The position numbers and the translations under genes are program-made. 64,000 bases of DNA from Stenotrophomonas sp. Iso1 (lineage in GTDB: Bacteria > Pseudomonadota > Gammaproteobacteria > Xanthomonadales > Xanthomonadaceae): assembly GCF_027497995.1 (NCBI RefSeq), contig NZ_JAODBT010000002.1:1-64000 (forward strand), given 5' to 3'. This document shows positions 31,001 through 35,984 of the stretch, piece after piece (position 1 is the first letter of the stretch; every line of letters begins with the position of its first letter). The notes beneath the pieces are model-generated. The model worked only from the letters and a program-made list of their open reading frames with translations. It searched no databases and had not been told where the DNA came from.

Positions 31001-31431
31001 TGGCTTCGACCGCGGCACGTGCCGACATCGCGCAGGGTTACATCGAGAAGACCATGACCTTGGCCTCCTCTGGCATGAAGGTGCTGATGGACAACACCAG
31101 CCCGGTGCTGCGTTCGGCCGATGTGCAGTTGACCCAGTTGGACAAGACGTTCCGTTTGTCGGCTAACGGCACCTTCCTGGATACCAATGCTTATGTGGTC
31201 CGCTTTGCCGATGGCTTCCGCGTGACCAGCCCGAACTACAACCCGGACCACGTAGTAGGCGGCCCCGACTATCTGGGCGAGAGTGCGGTGCGCTACATGA
31301 GCCGCATGCTCAGGCTGGAGACGACGGACCGCAACAATGCACCGGCATCGGGTTGGCTGGACGACGGGCAGGAGAAGGATGACGTCATCTCCTCTGCCGA
31401 CGGTGCGGTCAACCTCGGGGCCCCCAACTGA
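13054..31431 (+). CDS. LktA-family filamentous adhesin (two-partner-secretion TpsA), about 6,125 aa
   Basis: This is a giant exoprotein exported by the TpsB encoded next to it. ATG at 13054 follows GGAG; an upstream in-frame start is less likely. A long basic N-terminus precedes a hydrophobic signal core (AAAIGSVLGIALPLTVWAGD, cut after WAG or AGDAG). The TPS domain is recognisable in NQVAFNSFKDFGVEAGQTVD and in GGRVFFVDPHGLLVGKSGVL. The body is a beta-helix-like series of Gly/Ala/Val/Asn/Asp-rich repeats. Residues ~4,990-5,700 contain 152-aa tandem repeats. Cysteines are rare and mostly clustered in pairs near residues 3,380-3,990. The C-terminus has no recognisable anchor or CDI toxin module. 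The family name follows Fusobacterium leukotoxin-like proteins; an adhesive function is likely but not proven. Confidence 0.9.
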   Translation: MNRINATSKNRPSAKTSMRGELHPRPAGLAAAIGSVLGIALPLTVWAGDAGSSITTDGNTATTVTSTAQDRWKVATSTIKGRQPGNQVAFNSFKDFGVEAGQTVDLILPTKDGAQVHNLVNLVSDSRAYINGNLNGFLADESTVGGRVFFVDPHGLLVGKSGVLNVGSLSVATPTRAVMDDILAAGEGLDGLMYGTLKPEQLSRTGVVTIDGTINASNGVRVQARAIDVTGTILVAVAPAAGRDANASLQRVDETAVNTGGAGAPLALVNDGGKIQLRAAAISDTGLGVRSAEATVTVGGVAKLSADDIELTATAVVDSGYDKDSAAFDEVKADLTGSLTDMSTLQDLGDALVNLGVDKVLGEQISFLHASTTARVEVKDSATLEARNDIALHASTRQNIDNSAAGTAYEKGDFVTDANGDPVKDATGNPVPKKHLLSLGAAYGQINATTEAIIRSGARVEAGGDVSVKADADTAMKLAAESFAVNNTTAAFTAAISNVNVDTKAVIEAGNAPITAGSVNVSAVNTSSIETSATARADNQGAVGLAGAISLQDIAAEARLNRNVTTHTTGGNSGDVTVQAASITSLNKTSTLVAGPKSEPLPGQEQVEAISSGGDGLMTMAQSLAGAGIGAALGKISGDSAGGGSGGGTTPTTPPKPAPFRLGGAISFVDGEHTAKASIGANAQIISAGDIVVDSQVIDAQIGNHAISNVLAKGKSADGSAFALSGAITIANLEHDAQTLVGSGAQLSAAHIGLASDVRLPRDFSALTGAVPNFSSFDAFKDSLSAAKDLITDPSDLFTSYSAAKGSAEEVAIGGAVSYFKAKNSARTDVASGASLKTTDTSGTPWTAALDGDDHAGDARTRTFDAATDISATTDVTALHAAGDLALKNLKTSNVGKGGTALGGSVGYMDYDNTAAVIVNDGVSIDAGAGSIAIDAANKETIVSLALQSGQGGSIGVSGTASALDLDSRTLAGVSNRATLTGGKIGISADEDMFVWSVAGAVAMSDSISVGASVAYQQMDTDTHAFIGAIPADFKTGSSGATGQVNTGDLSVKANSEGLSGAVAAAGAIAKSSSEQLKQQQDALAQKQNAENPGFLDSLKTRALGKVTALESMGKKADSDGSAGLTQYFDKAKGLLGSGGGQPGQGAQTPQPKFGIALSGSATVNRARQNTKADISGAVVKDNSGNGVKLDITAINKTLLVSISGALSVAAAGSDNSQGSASLAGGVAYGDIQNTTTAGLLSSSVQDAGDVTVTARNESEQVNVGLSVGVNASSDQTTAAAGAISATVAMSKNETAATLRGSSIQGKAGAAGDVDVKAVNESKIANGGGALYAGGKAGMGAAVTYAEIKDDTRAGISGGSIHGVNDVRVRAADASRIVAAAASGGASTQSNGVAIAGSVLVNQVANTTIASINDGASISFDGDLEAFAGTASISDVRATTDGCDSGAGVDYCGNAIGGIQVDANADNGSKDSTSVDAAGRNAGKSSIIAVAGMMQVGGNNAGVAFAYNTIKNTHAVSVNDATLTATSAGNIVLTAADKADILAVSAGIGGSTGNFTGVGSASYNAIGNTTAVRVGSNVPGAPGTALNAGNITLDASDESFIGSFAGAATLGSKVAVGAALTINDIGNGTLALAEGANLDADSGNVALKASNKAKILSGAVAAGAANNVAIQGSVGWSTIANTAEAALRGGTLKTGGLGLHANNSSKVYTLAGAVAGSGTAAIGAAINVATIGDTTRATVDGTALEVTGKLDVIAAADATTKTLAIAGALAGTASIAGSNASNFINSTTEASLNNVIAQGAGVTGDVTVSADTDGKTYSLAGALAVGGTAGVGAASSVNSIGGSTTARIAGSVLDGAKGLDVEAESNSLIRTAAVSGAGAGAAAVAGSVTTNFITTDTLAELKDTRLDSNSADVRVVAKDGRSIDSLAGAAAVAGTVGVGAAVAFNQIGGSTRATLSGGSKGYQIHARDVEVSAQATNANGAANIRTIAAGLGGGGMVGGAASVAVNLMEGEVKASIADGADVVADRNVTVKASQQQGIDVWTGSVAVGGGAAGVGLGTVVNLMTGKTSAQIAGAQTKVSALAWNGGHGLTVDAATRQAVSTVGMSAAVTFAPIVGQSIAVMAGVNVIGTATEASIISASINQHDLRSWVGNWLPAQPATQPGSGSGQGTDGQGDFDFYSASAQGSAEQNVQVRANSTVSSNSVLTGAAAGAGGSASGAASSTVLQTSTVAKLENANVAASGDIGVDARASQSAQTTVVGVAAGLVGGAGTGVVNVFSSNTDASVVGGKTRGSSLTVNAENTVDSSINAGTGAAGAAAVAGTLVVNLAQTRTGASIGRTGVPTLIDVDGKVAVSAHTDTRFVNTVVSGALGGGAAIAGMAQYQQIANTTEAGIFDATVTSGGVDVSALEELEIKASSGVVAGGLGTGVGAAANITLLGSKVAATISGGDIHSGGAVNVDAASVRDIQMTTATAGIGMSTGIGGAASVLLSGIGDIGDVLGEVSGTKGALNDLASSSKLDSSVTGDAALAGKLDSGHLAQLNGATSNSLLTLGGKQDQVIAAIKGARVDAHSVDVNAQTKLNASNTAGAIAAGGLGAGGAVAYSGLFGQTSAAIDGGTVNAGNIAVTAHSGSGNNQPSSSVNAVAGAAGLVGLGAAVAWNDLGQTTTASVSGNLTANGQGGNLNVSATDQNSARVDATGAAVGALAAGAVIAHVSRNATVAATVGANTAVAGFEKVGLNALHGGGVTANGIGAVGGLAGAVNAVVVLAKDNSAVNADVGDLASIITQGSGDAGDAKGDGSSLKVAASSDATVRATGLGVTVSAGAAVGAVVVDAQATTALQASLGNRVNVSGDGDVSVTATRGGALANGDGVYAKATAGAGGIYFAANAASATAGDNSQTVAKVGNDVVIGDRGNFNVVANSTTRQRAEATGITVGGLALGAALANATSNTRTAATIGTNLGGVNAGSTATPKMMGSLSVLANGNDTNLASTFAGGGGLISGAASVATTNGKSNVDATVGANAGRTSGILADSITVSATHEGNYGGSADSTNAAIAGASGSAVRNTVDSTVNANVGNGARLFAAKDLSVTANNLFKSTLDGAAVVAAAGGVFNGSAALIDTKLIGKTTAAVGDNVMLRSGVGGDPNRAGNIDIVARTKVMATDKAQLSTGGAIQVAVVDTSMKGNFNNAVRVGNNAKLSSLGYLNLGTTTTGSLNSQALVNTWGLAAVGTARSEVDAQITESVDVGSNGLLQSLQNAYLSAGKDGTGLLESNLLVNASAEGYVRGLVAVPVVKAVANSNAQMRAAIGAGSTLISSGDVYMGTWGDYFSHQASGRATGYQLGFIPVTVTNSSSEGSVVGNVLVNGKVVAGTANDVNLTIGNNFSCSTDLGIGYACLSIGQLKALDAGFDPGQTVNDADNVLLIDDIYAAGADVYLKGTNINIGSTGSVEAHGAPSVDIVNNSTYHLAFGNIYIPDYAGGNVLVSGTISNGTDRITSDSSGSNPHINIFGNYNLGNGTSILQMGVVNSIGADVRYETKKGSIVSGPVYAASFNTVAPNGTFMFNDPTRNKSVASAEGLWSEYLKGLLGGAYSSADKVAGLLANLQYGGGATNTEQLNNNLFKQPGDASYGGTAIIVYGACLPHVGGSRCGTNQPGYTDYTTFPYNYEGSVKIPTVAYVGTRNGTASYGSNAAIANDNSAIRAREVNIRAKYIDINGTIEAGAGIDWSVKIVDNQFTRGWLQMVESRPGVYDVPTYMLETVGRASSLIGVKYDSVSKRFIVDDVNASGGGKVTLDGSIVSTTNKGKINVTSGFGRVEVGVDLDRDVQLSGMNVATGQDGVVQIIDRLKKGANNQPYTVWYVQQAGKAAAAYDNAICGAACTTWEDASQISNTTTYKPKEGMRYRWNMSARVGRKVDWDSGTAGTWRFLNSSGLEASGAQRWNTGNGTYYQDTPGGADFAWDYSGSFNSYSSATVGYGCGVVQKGCNFGFPEPSNGLHWDPSREGGDGGWETWYRYRMPTDGNLTLNASVRADNPISIGFVTRDKGSVDVSVGNNLYLNGTINNKAGTTTLESRNGSIIQGNDRATLYAQELVLKANNNIGALAGQAIDVALSDGGTLKATTKGGDIALDIHSDATLRLNAGNSQSGYGNVSVIASGDIKGIGGDAVSIVGSNINLVSTTGSIGSISKDGALVIGAHETLGADNRLRGGNVVAVARNDVSLKDVDGDFWVGKVTALTGDVYLEAAAGSLLDASQREDANALTDSQIADIRTRLKLDGGGVADTVATYERQVESRYAEYWNLKSHGEFVGGVFVPDSTAIDAFRARATVAAGAMQSDAQILAYIASMAEEVGAQFAELYGSGWATQTAFQTRDAGYNFVLDTGSDTYSKLAARSKWDDDQLRFAISASALEPAKSSSGSVTEPTISGRNVELVARDSLGRLAESVDVDYARVFAGNLSSQEAMALAMATAPGDVQLIGHAGQVISIDELRAMSEAELQAGPVASIRIKQTSPLYVAASGSLTAKAGDAAYLHATNDLAIAALDVGGSAQIAVEGNLTGATANAMLSVGGDLALETKGDIGQNIASANPSLLNLKLGGTLSGNAGGAMGIRQHGGDLVFDSLYSGDRMRIDVADGSLLSTSSSLVTLRSEKGGVELTARDDIRAVDGGSLNLQLDSGKLDGVAGGEVRISSPKNALNIGSLVSGRDMLIGSISDLTATLLRSGGALYADAKGIMRIGSAESESDVALSANGDLSADSVVSRTGDASLVAGGGVDLGDLQAATVILDAGDVLQLRAGGRVAGDSIVAKAGSLDMGNGARMQAGTSLSVDTTGDMTLGQLQVSAAAGAGTLDLVAGGGIVGNGDGQVNLLSGNDVQVNIAAQTGIGQTGERLTLDGGQVNASTQNGDAMLSFVSAAQIGTVQAQGGNIDLLGAADVDFGLLQASGDVRVDAVSLQGGDIDAGGGITAETAGAMDLHNAMAGAGMQLTAGGALSANGLQSNDAMTLSSGNTLDVKQLTSGAHLDADAVGTLSIADAKVTGNAAIDGQADVVLGQAVVGQALAVDAGTDLTATTLDVTGNSTLTSGGDTSVTTFKGRGDLSAKAGGDLALGTGTVGGNATLSSIGSTTIDTLSAQGSLDATSGAALAARTLSSGASMTLSSGNTLDVQQLTSGANLDADAVGTLSIADAKVTGNAAIDGQRDVVLGQAVVGQTLAVNAATDLTATTLDVVGNSTLTSGGDTSVTTFNGRGDLTAKAGGDLALGTGTVGGNATLASVGSTTIDTLSAQGSLDATSGAALAARTLSSGASMTLASGNTLDVQQLTSGANLDADAVDTLSIADAKVTGNAAIDSQADVVLGQAVVGQTLAVNAATDLTATTLDVTGNSTLTSGGDTSVTTFNGRGDLSAKADGDLALGNGTVGGNATLSSIGRTTIDTLSAQGSLDATSGAALAARTLSSGASMTLSSGNTLDVQQLTSGANLDADAVGTLSIADAKVTGNAAIDGQADVVLGQAVVGQALAVNAATDLTATTLDVTGNSTLTSGGDTSVTTFNGQSDLSAKAGGDLALGNGTVGGNATLSSIGSTTIDTLSTQGSLDATSGAALAARTLSSGASMTLSSGNTLDVQQLTSGANLDADAVGTLSIADAKVTGNASIDGQADVVLGQAVVGQTLAVNAAADLTVTTLDVTGNSTLTSGGDTSVTTFNGQGDLTAKAGDNAAFETVTVGGSMHLQAGKAIDVGTAVIGVDATWVAGTDLTADEVTTGCNFSGDAGGTLAIGSVKAGCGLQLASTESLSFDSLQAGADIGLTSRRGDVQGRSADAGGSLQVNAATAIGINTAMAGTDITANSGGAQQWGSYRAGRDARLTAVGDVVTGSGDSGGLQSITSGGSIHFDRIQAGTTASMDAQGGSLTGGVLRAASGDLAARDHLSLAAGMVDTRLNLAATDITAHITQSSQGQGPLTTTLTGYRNGVAHQVVVEVDPRDAWLIDQIKAVDAQLASTAARADIAQGYIEKTMTLASSGMKVLMDNTSPVLRSADVQLTQLDKTFRLSANGTFLDTNAYVVRFADGFRVTSPNYNPDHVVGGPDYLGESAVRYMSRMLRLETTDRNNAPASGWLDDGQEKDDVISSADGAVNLGAPN
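28030..30160 (+). repeat. 456-bp (152-aa) tandem repeats inside the adhesin gene, about 4.7 copies
   Basis: The unit starting ATGACNCTG(T/G)CGTCGGGCAA recurs at 28030, 28486, 28942, 29398 and 29854, exactly 456 bp apart. Copies are highly similar, with scattered substitutions such as CAGGCGGAT versus CAGAGGGAT. The last copy is incomplete and diverges after about 30140 (GKAG into NAAFETVTVG). The unit is a multiple of three, so gain or loss of copies would keep the frame. Confidence 0.95.
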
Positions 31432-33062
31432 TGAACCACAGGAACAGAAACATGTATCGAGGGATGCTCCTCATCGGCAGCGCCTTGTTGCCCTGCATTG
31501 CCAGCGCGCAGTCGACAGACGCAAGCCAGGGGCAAGCGGCTGCGCAGCGTATCGACGGCTACTACGAGCAGCGTCAGCCGCTGCAGCCACGCAAACCGGT
31601 GGTGGATCCCCTGCAGCAGGAAGCGCCGGTCAGCGACTCGTCAACGGCCGGTGACGCCACAACGCGATTCGTGTTGAAGGAAGTCAGCTTCAGTCCTTCC
31701 GAGCTGCTGGCGAGCGAAACGCTGGACACCATTCGCGCCCGCTACCAGGGTCGCGAAGTAAGCCTGGCGGAGTTGAACCAGATGGTCGCCGAGGTCAACG
31801 CGGCCTATGAGGCGCAGGGCATCACCACCGCCAAGGCACTGTTGCGCGAACAATCCATCGAAGACGGACGCGTTGAAGTCACCCTGTTGGAAGGGCGGCT
31901 GGGGCAGTTGCAGGTAACCGGTGAAGGCAAGGTGCCGGTGCGCTTTGTCGAAAAGCGTGTTCACCAGCCCGTAGGCGAGGTGGTGCAGACCAATCGTCTG
32001 CGCGATGACCTGGTCTACCTCAACCGCACCAGCGACCTGCAGGTGCGCGCACTGTTGCGTCCAGGTAAAACCGCCGGGCAGACCGACATCGTGTTGATGA
32101 CCGAAATGCCAGACCGCAGCAACTGGGGCGTGTTCGTCGACAACTCCGGTGTGGAGAGCACGGGTCGCGAACGGTATGGCGTGCAGGGACAATTCTGGGG
32201 GCTGGCAAGCATCAACGACCTGCTGTCGGGCTCGGTGGCGTACTCGCGCGGCGGCCTGGAAGGGCGTGTTTCCTATTCGGGCATCATCAACAAGCGCAAC
32301 GGTCGCCTGGGTGTGAATGTCTCGCGCAACCAGATCAACATCATTGACGGTGCCTACCGCGACCTCGATATCACAGGTGAATCCACCAACTATGGTTTGG
32401 AGTTCACCCAGCCGTGGATCGCAAACCAGCATTGGCTGTTGTCCACCGTGGCCAGCATTGGTCGCAGCAATTCGATCTCGGAAATCGCCGATGTGCGCGT
32501 TTCGGAAATCGACTCGACCGTCATGACACTGGGGTTGAACACCGGCTATCGCAACGATGGCTATGACTGGACCTTCTACCAAGGCGTGTCACGCATCCAG
32601 ACCGATGAAACCCTGGCCAAGGGGCGCAATTTCACCACCGCCAACGGCAGTACCTCGTGGACGCAGCGCATCGGTGCAAGCGGCTTCCTGTACCGCGCGC
32701 AGTTGGGTTGGCAGTTCACCAGTGGTGACTTCCTGCCATCGAGCAACCTGTTTCAGGTGGGCGGTATCGGCAGCGTGCGTGGTTACGTGCGCGGTGCCTT
32801 GTCGGGTGTGAAGGGCTACTTCGGCAGCGTGGAACTGCACCGGCCGTATCGGCAGGCGCACGATGTGTATGTGTTCTTCGACCACGGCGATGTGCGCGGT
32901 GACTTCCCGACGGCCGCCAGCATCAGCAGCGTGGGGCTGGGCATGAATGGACAGTTCGCCAGCCGCTACAGCTACAGCCTGGATCTGGGTCATCCGCTGG
33001 ATGACGTGCTCAAGGATCAGGACAGCGTGCGCGCCGATTTCCGCATCAGCGCACGCTGGTAA
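31431..33062 (+). CDS. ShlB/FhaC/HecB-family TpsB outer-membrane transporter, 543 aa
   Basis: This is the two-partner-secretion pore for the preceding adhesin. The signal peptide (MYRGMLLIGSALLPCIASAQ) is clearest if translation begins at the second ATG (31452). The first ATG (31431) overlaps the adhesin stop codon (TGATG), suggesting translational coupling. A periplasmic POTRA region follows (about 80-165, FVLKEVSFSPSELLASETLD ... VEVTLLEGRLGQLQVTG). A C-terminal 16-strand barrel carries the conserved L6-type motif in GSVRGYVRG and ends DFRISARW. Length and domain order are normal for FhaC/ShlB. Confidence 0.93.
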   Translation: MNHRNRNMYRGMLLIGSALLPCIASAQSTDASQGQAAAQRIDGYYEQRQPLQPRKPVVDPLQQEAPVSDSSTAGDATTRFVLKEVSFSPSELLASETLDTIRARYQGREVSLAELNQMVAEVNAAYEAQGITTAKALLREQSIEDGRVEVTLLEGRLGQLQVTGEGKVPVRFVEKRVHQPVGEVVQTNRLRDDLVYLNRTSDLQVRALLRPGKTAGQTDIVLMTEMPDRSNWGVFVDNSGVESTGRERYGVQGQFWGLASINDLLSGSVAYSRGGLEGRVSYSGIINKRNGRLGVNVSRNQINIIDGAYRDLDITGESTNYGLEFTQPWIANQHWLLSTVASIGRSNSISEIADVRVSEIDSTVMTLGLNTGYRNDGYDWTFYQGVSRIQTDETLAKGRNFTTANGSTSWTQRIGASGFLYRAQLGWQFTSGDFLPSSNLFQVGGIGSVRGYVRGALSGVKGYFGSVELHRPYRQAHDVYVFFDHGDVRGDFPTAASISSVGLGMNGQFASRYSYSLDLGHPLDDVLKDQDSVRADFRISARW

Positions 33063-33089
33063 CCGCCATCAGGTGCGAGCAGCGGCGAA

Positions 33090-34898
33090 TCAGCCCTGCT
33101 CGCGCACGATTTCCACCAACCGCGGGCCGTAGCGCGAAAGCTTGCTGCCGCCAATACCACCGACGCGGCCCAGGGCATCGACACTGGTCGGGCGTTGTTC
33201 GGCGATGTTGCGCAGGGTGCTGTCGTGGAAGATCACGAATGCCGGCACGTTCTGCTCGCGCGCCAGCTCTGCACGCAGTCCGCGCAGCGCGTTGAACAGC
33301 ACCAGATCGTGTGGCTGCACCGGCAGCCCGGTGCGTGAACCACCACTGCGCTCGCGTTCGCGGGTGGTGGCTGGGCTTTCTCGACGCATCATCATCTGCC
33401 GGCGACCCTTGAGCACATCGCGGCTGGCATCAGTCAGGCGCAGGCCGCCGTGGGCGGTCGGGTCCACTTCCAGCAGGCTGGCGGCGACCAATTGCCGGAA
33501 CACGCCGCGCCAGCTGCGCGCGTCCAGGTCGCGACCGATACCGTAGGTGCTCAACTTGTCGTGGCCCAGCTGAAGCAGCCGCTCGGCGTCACTGCCGCGC
33601 AGGATGTCGATCAAATGGCCGACGCCAAAACGTTGGCCGCTACGGTAGACGCAGCTCAAGGCTTTCTGCGCCGGTACGGTGGCGTCCCATGCGGCGGGCG
33701 GGGTAAGGCAGTTGTCGCAGTTGCCACAGGGTTTTGGGTAAGTCTCACCAAAGCCGGCGAGCAATACCTGACGGCGGCACTGCATGGATTCGCAGTAGCC
33801 GAGCAGGTGGTCGAGCTTGGCGCGTTCGAGCTGCTTGCGCTCCTCACCGGCTTCGGACTGCTCGATCATCTGCTTGAGCAACACCACATCGCCGAGCCCG
33901 TAACACAGCCAGGCTTCGGCAGGCTCGCCGTCGCGGCCAGCGCGGCCGGTTTCCTGGTAGTAACCCTCCATCGACTTGGGCAGATCGGTATGTGCGACGA
34001 AGCGCACGTCCGGTTTGTCGATACCCATGCCGAAGGCGATGGTGGCGCACATCACGATGCCGTCTTCGCGCAGAAAGCGGCGTTGGTTGACCGCGCGTAC
34101 CTCGGCCGGCAGGCCGGCGTGGTAGGGCAGGGCGGTCATCCCCTCCCTGCACAGAAACTCAGCGGTCTCCTCGACCTTGCGCCGGGACATGCAATAGACG
34201 ATGCCGGCTTCGTCGCGATGGTCCTTGAGGAAACCCAGCAGCTGGCGCTTGGCGTTGTCCTTCTGCACCACGGTGTAGCGGATATTGGGGCGGTCGAACG
34301 AGCTGACGAAGTGGCGAGCGGTGGTCAGGTCCAGGCGCTCGGCGATCTCGCGCTGTGTCGGCGGGTCGGCGGTGGCGGTCAGGGCGATGCGCGGGATTTC
34401 CGGCCAGCGCTCGTGCAGTACGGTCAGCTGGCGGTATTCCGGGCGGAAATCGTGGCCCCATTGCGACACGCAATGCGCCTCGTCAATGGCGAATAGCGCA
34501 ATCCGGCTGCGTTCCAGCAGCGACAGAAAGCGCCCGGTCAGCAGCCGCTCCGGCGCGACATACAGCAACTGCAGTTCGCCTGAGAGCAGTTCGCGCTCGA
34601 CCCGCGCGGCGGTTTCGGCATCCAGCGTGGAATTGAGGAACTCGGCGCGTACACCGGCCTGGCGCAATGCTTCTACCTGGTCCTGCATCAGCGCGATCAA
34701 CGGCGAGATGACGATGCCGCAGCCATCGCGCAGCAGCGCGGGGATCTGATAACACAGGGATTTACCGCCACCGGTGGGCATCAGCACCAGGGCATCGTTG
34801 CCGCTGGCGACGTGTTCGACGATGGCCTGCTGGTCGCCGCGGAAACTGTCGTAACCGAAAACGCTGGAAAGCAGCTCTTGCGCGGGACTGTGGGGCAT
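33090..34898 (-). CDS. recQ: ATP-dependent DNA helicase RecQ, 602 aa
   Basis: This 3'-5' DNA helicase works in recombination and repair. Motif I is [16 protein letters not shown], motif [19 protein letters not shown], and motif [14 protein letters not shown]. The RecQ zinc-binding region has Cys residues in [17 protein letters not shown] and PCGNCDNC. A winged-helix (RQC) domain and a C-terminal HRDC domain ([20 protein letters not shown] ... [13 protein letters not shown]) are present. Length is normal. It converges on tpsB with 27 bp between stop codons. Confidence 0.97.
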   Translation of the reverse strand: MPHSPAQELLSSVFGYDSFRGDQQAIVEHVASGNDALVLMPTGGGKSLCYQIPALLRDGCGIVISPLIALMQDQVEALRQAGVRAEFLNSTLDAETAARVERELLSGELQLLYVAPERLLTGRFLSLLERSRIALFAIDEAHCVSQWGHDFRPEYRQLTVLHERWPEIPRIALTATADPPTQREIAERLDLTTARHFVSSFDRPNIRYTVVQKDNAKRQLLGFLKDHRDEAGIVYCMSRRKVEETAEFLCREGMTALPYHAGLPAEVRAVNQRRFLREDGIVMCATIAFGMGIDKPDVRFVAHTDLPKSMEGYYQETGRAGRDGEPAEAWLCYGLGDVVLLKQMIEQSEAGEERKQLERAKLDHLLGYCESMQCRRQVLLAGFGETYPKPCGNCDNCLTPPAAWDATVPAQKALSCVYRSGQRFGVGHLIDILRGSDAERLLQLGHDKLSTYGIGRDLDARSWRGVFRQLVAASLLEVDPTAHGGLRLTDASRDVLKGRRQMMMRRESPATTRERERSGGSRTGLPVQPHDLVLFNALRGLRAELAREQNVPAFVIFHDSTLRNIAEQRPTSVDALGRVGGIGGSKLSRYGPRLVEIVREQG

Positions 34899-35334
34899 CG
34901 GCGTAGTTTACCCGTTGCCGGGCGCGCGCCGGGTTGCCGGTTTCCGGGCTTTGGCGTGCGACGGGTTGAAATCCGTTGCAGGGCTGGCGACCGCAAGGTT
35001 TGCAGCGGTTGAGGCAATCGTGAAGGGTGCGCTTCCCATCATTGCCCTTCGCATCCCGCAGAAGGGACGGGGCTGGAAGCCGCAACAGCGTGGGCCAAGC
35101 GGCCGTCAGACCGAACAATCCAACGCGAGTAGAGCCCTTTTGAGCCCGAAGACGAGGGAATCTGGGGCTGGGACCCTGGAGTTTGCGTTACAGGCTCCCG
35201 GAAGGGTGCGCGGGACGACTGCCACGCCTTGAGCCACGGGGCAAAGACGGGGGATATGGCCGGAAGATGAGGCCGGATCCGGGATTTCGCAGGCGAAATC
35301 CCGGAAAGCCCAAGGGGGCAAAGGCCCGGTAGGG
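34899..35334. other. Intergenic between recQ and dps: no gene found, one strong hairpin
   Basis: About 435 bp lie upstream of recQ and downstream of dps. Candidate frames on both strands lack ribosome-binding sites and familiar sequence. It contains a near-perfect hairpin, CCGGGATTTCGC (35279-35290) against GCGAAATCCCGG (35293-35304), about 30 bp after the dps stop. There is no T run, so it may serve as a dps mRNA 3' end stabiliser or a weak terminator. Confidence 0.5.
35279..35304 (-). other. 12-bp inverted repeat downstream of dps
   Basis: CCGGGATTTCGC and GCGAAATCCCGG are separated by AG. The effective loop is about 4 nt when the central pairs are left open. The repeat lies 31 bp after the dps stop on the minus strand and lacks a U tract. 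Confidence 0.6.
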
Positions 35335-35895
35335 TTACTGCAGCAGCGAACGCAGCATCCAGGCGTACTTCTCGTGGGTTTGCAGGCGCTGTGTCATCAG
35401 ATCTTCGGTTGGGGCGTCGTCGGCGTCGTCGGCCACGTCCAGAACCTTGCGTGCGGTGCGGCACACGGCCTCGTTGGCGGTGACCAACTGGCGTACCATC
35501 TCCCGCCAGTCTGCGCTGTCGGTCAGGCCCGGTTCTTCGGGGATCGAGGTCAGGGCGGCGAATTCGCGGTAGGAGCCCGGGGCATTGAAGCCCAATGCGC
35601 GGATGCGTTCAGCAACGTCGTCCAGGGCTGCCCACTGCTCGGTGTACTGGGTTTCAAACATGGTGTGCAGCGAGTTGAACATCGACCCGGTGACATTCCA
35701 ATGGAAGTTGTGGGTCTTCAGGTAGAGCGTGAATGCGTCCGCCTGGAAGGCGGCCAGCCCATCGGCGATCTTCTTGCGATCGCCTTCCTTGATCCCGATA
35801 TCGATGTTCGGGGCCGATGGGGCCGCCGATGCCAGCTTCTGCTTGCCGGTCTTGGTCTTTACCGGTGCTGCCTTTACTGCCTTGGTCTTCGCCAT
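35335..35895 (-). CDS. dps: Dps-family DNA-binding ferritin-like protein, 186 aa
   Basis: This starvation and oxidative-stress protein stores iron and coats DNA. The family signature spans about residues 60-100: THNFHWNVTGSMFNSLHTMF, then EQWAALDDVAERIRALG, with the ferroxidase His, Asp and Glu in place. The N-terminal ~30 residues are Lys/Ala-rich (MAKTKAVKAAPVKTKTGKQK), a likely DNA-binding tail. ATG at 35895 is chosen because AAGGAGG lies just upstream; the frame extends 12 codons further without support. It is divergent from hrpA across about 90 bp that must hold both promoters. Confidence 0.95.
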   Translation of the reverse strand: MAKTKAVKAAPVKTKTGKQKLASAAPSAPNIDIGIKEGDRKKIADGLAAFQADAFTLYLKTHNFHWNVTGSMFNSLHTMFETQYTEQWAALDDVAERIRALGFNAPGSYREFAALTSIPEEPGLTDSADWREMVRQLVTANEAVCRTARKVLDVADDADDAPTEDLMTQRLQTHEKYAWMLRSLLQ

Positions 35896-35984
35896 GGGGG
35901 AAATCCTCCTTGTGGATGAGATGGTTTTCACAATAGATCAGACTAACCCTTCAGATGTGATCAAAGTTTTAAACGATTCGATTG

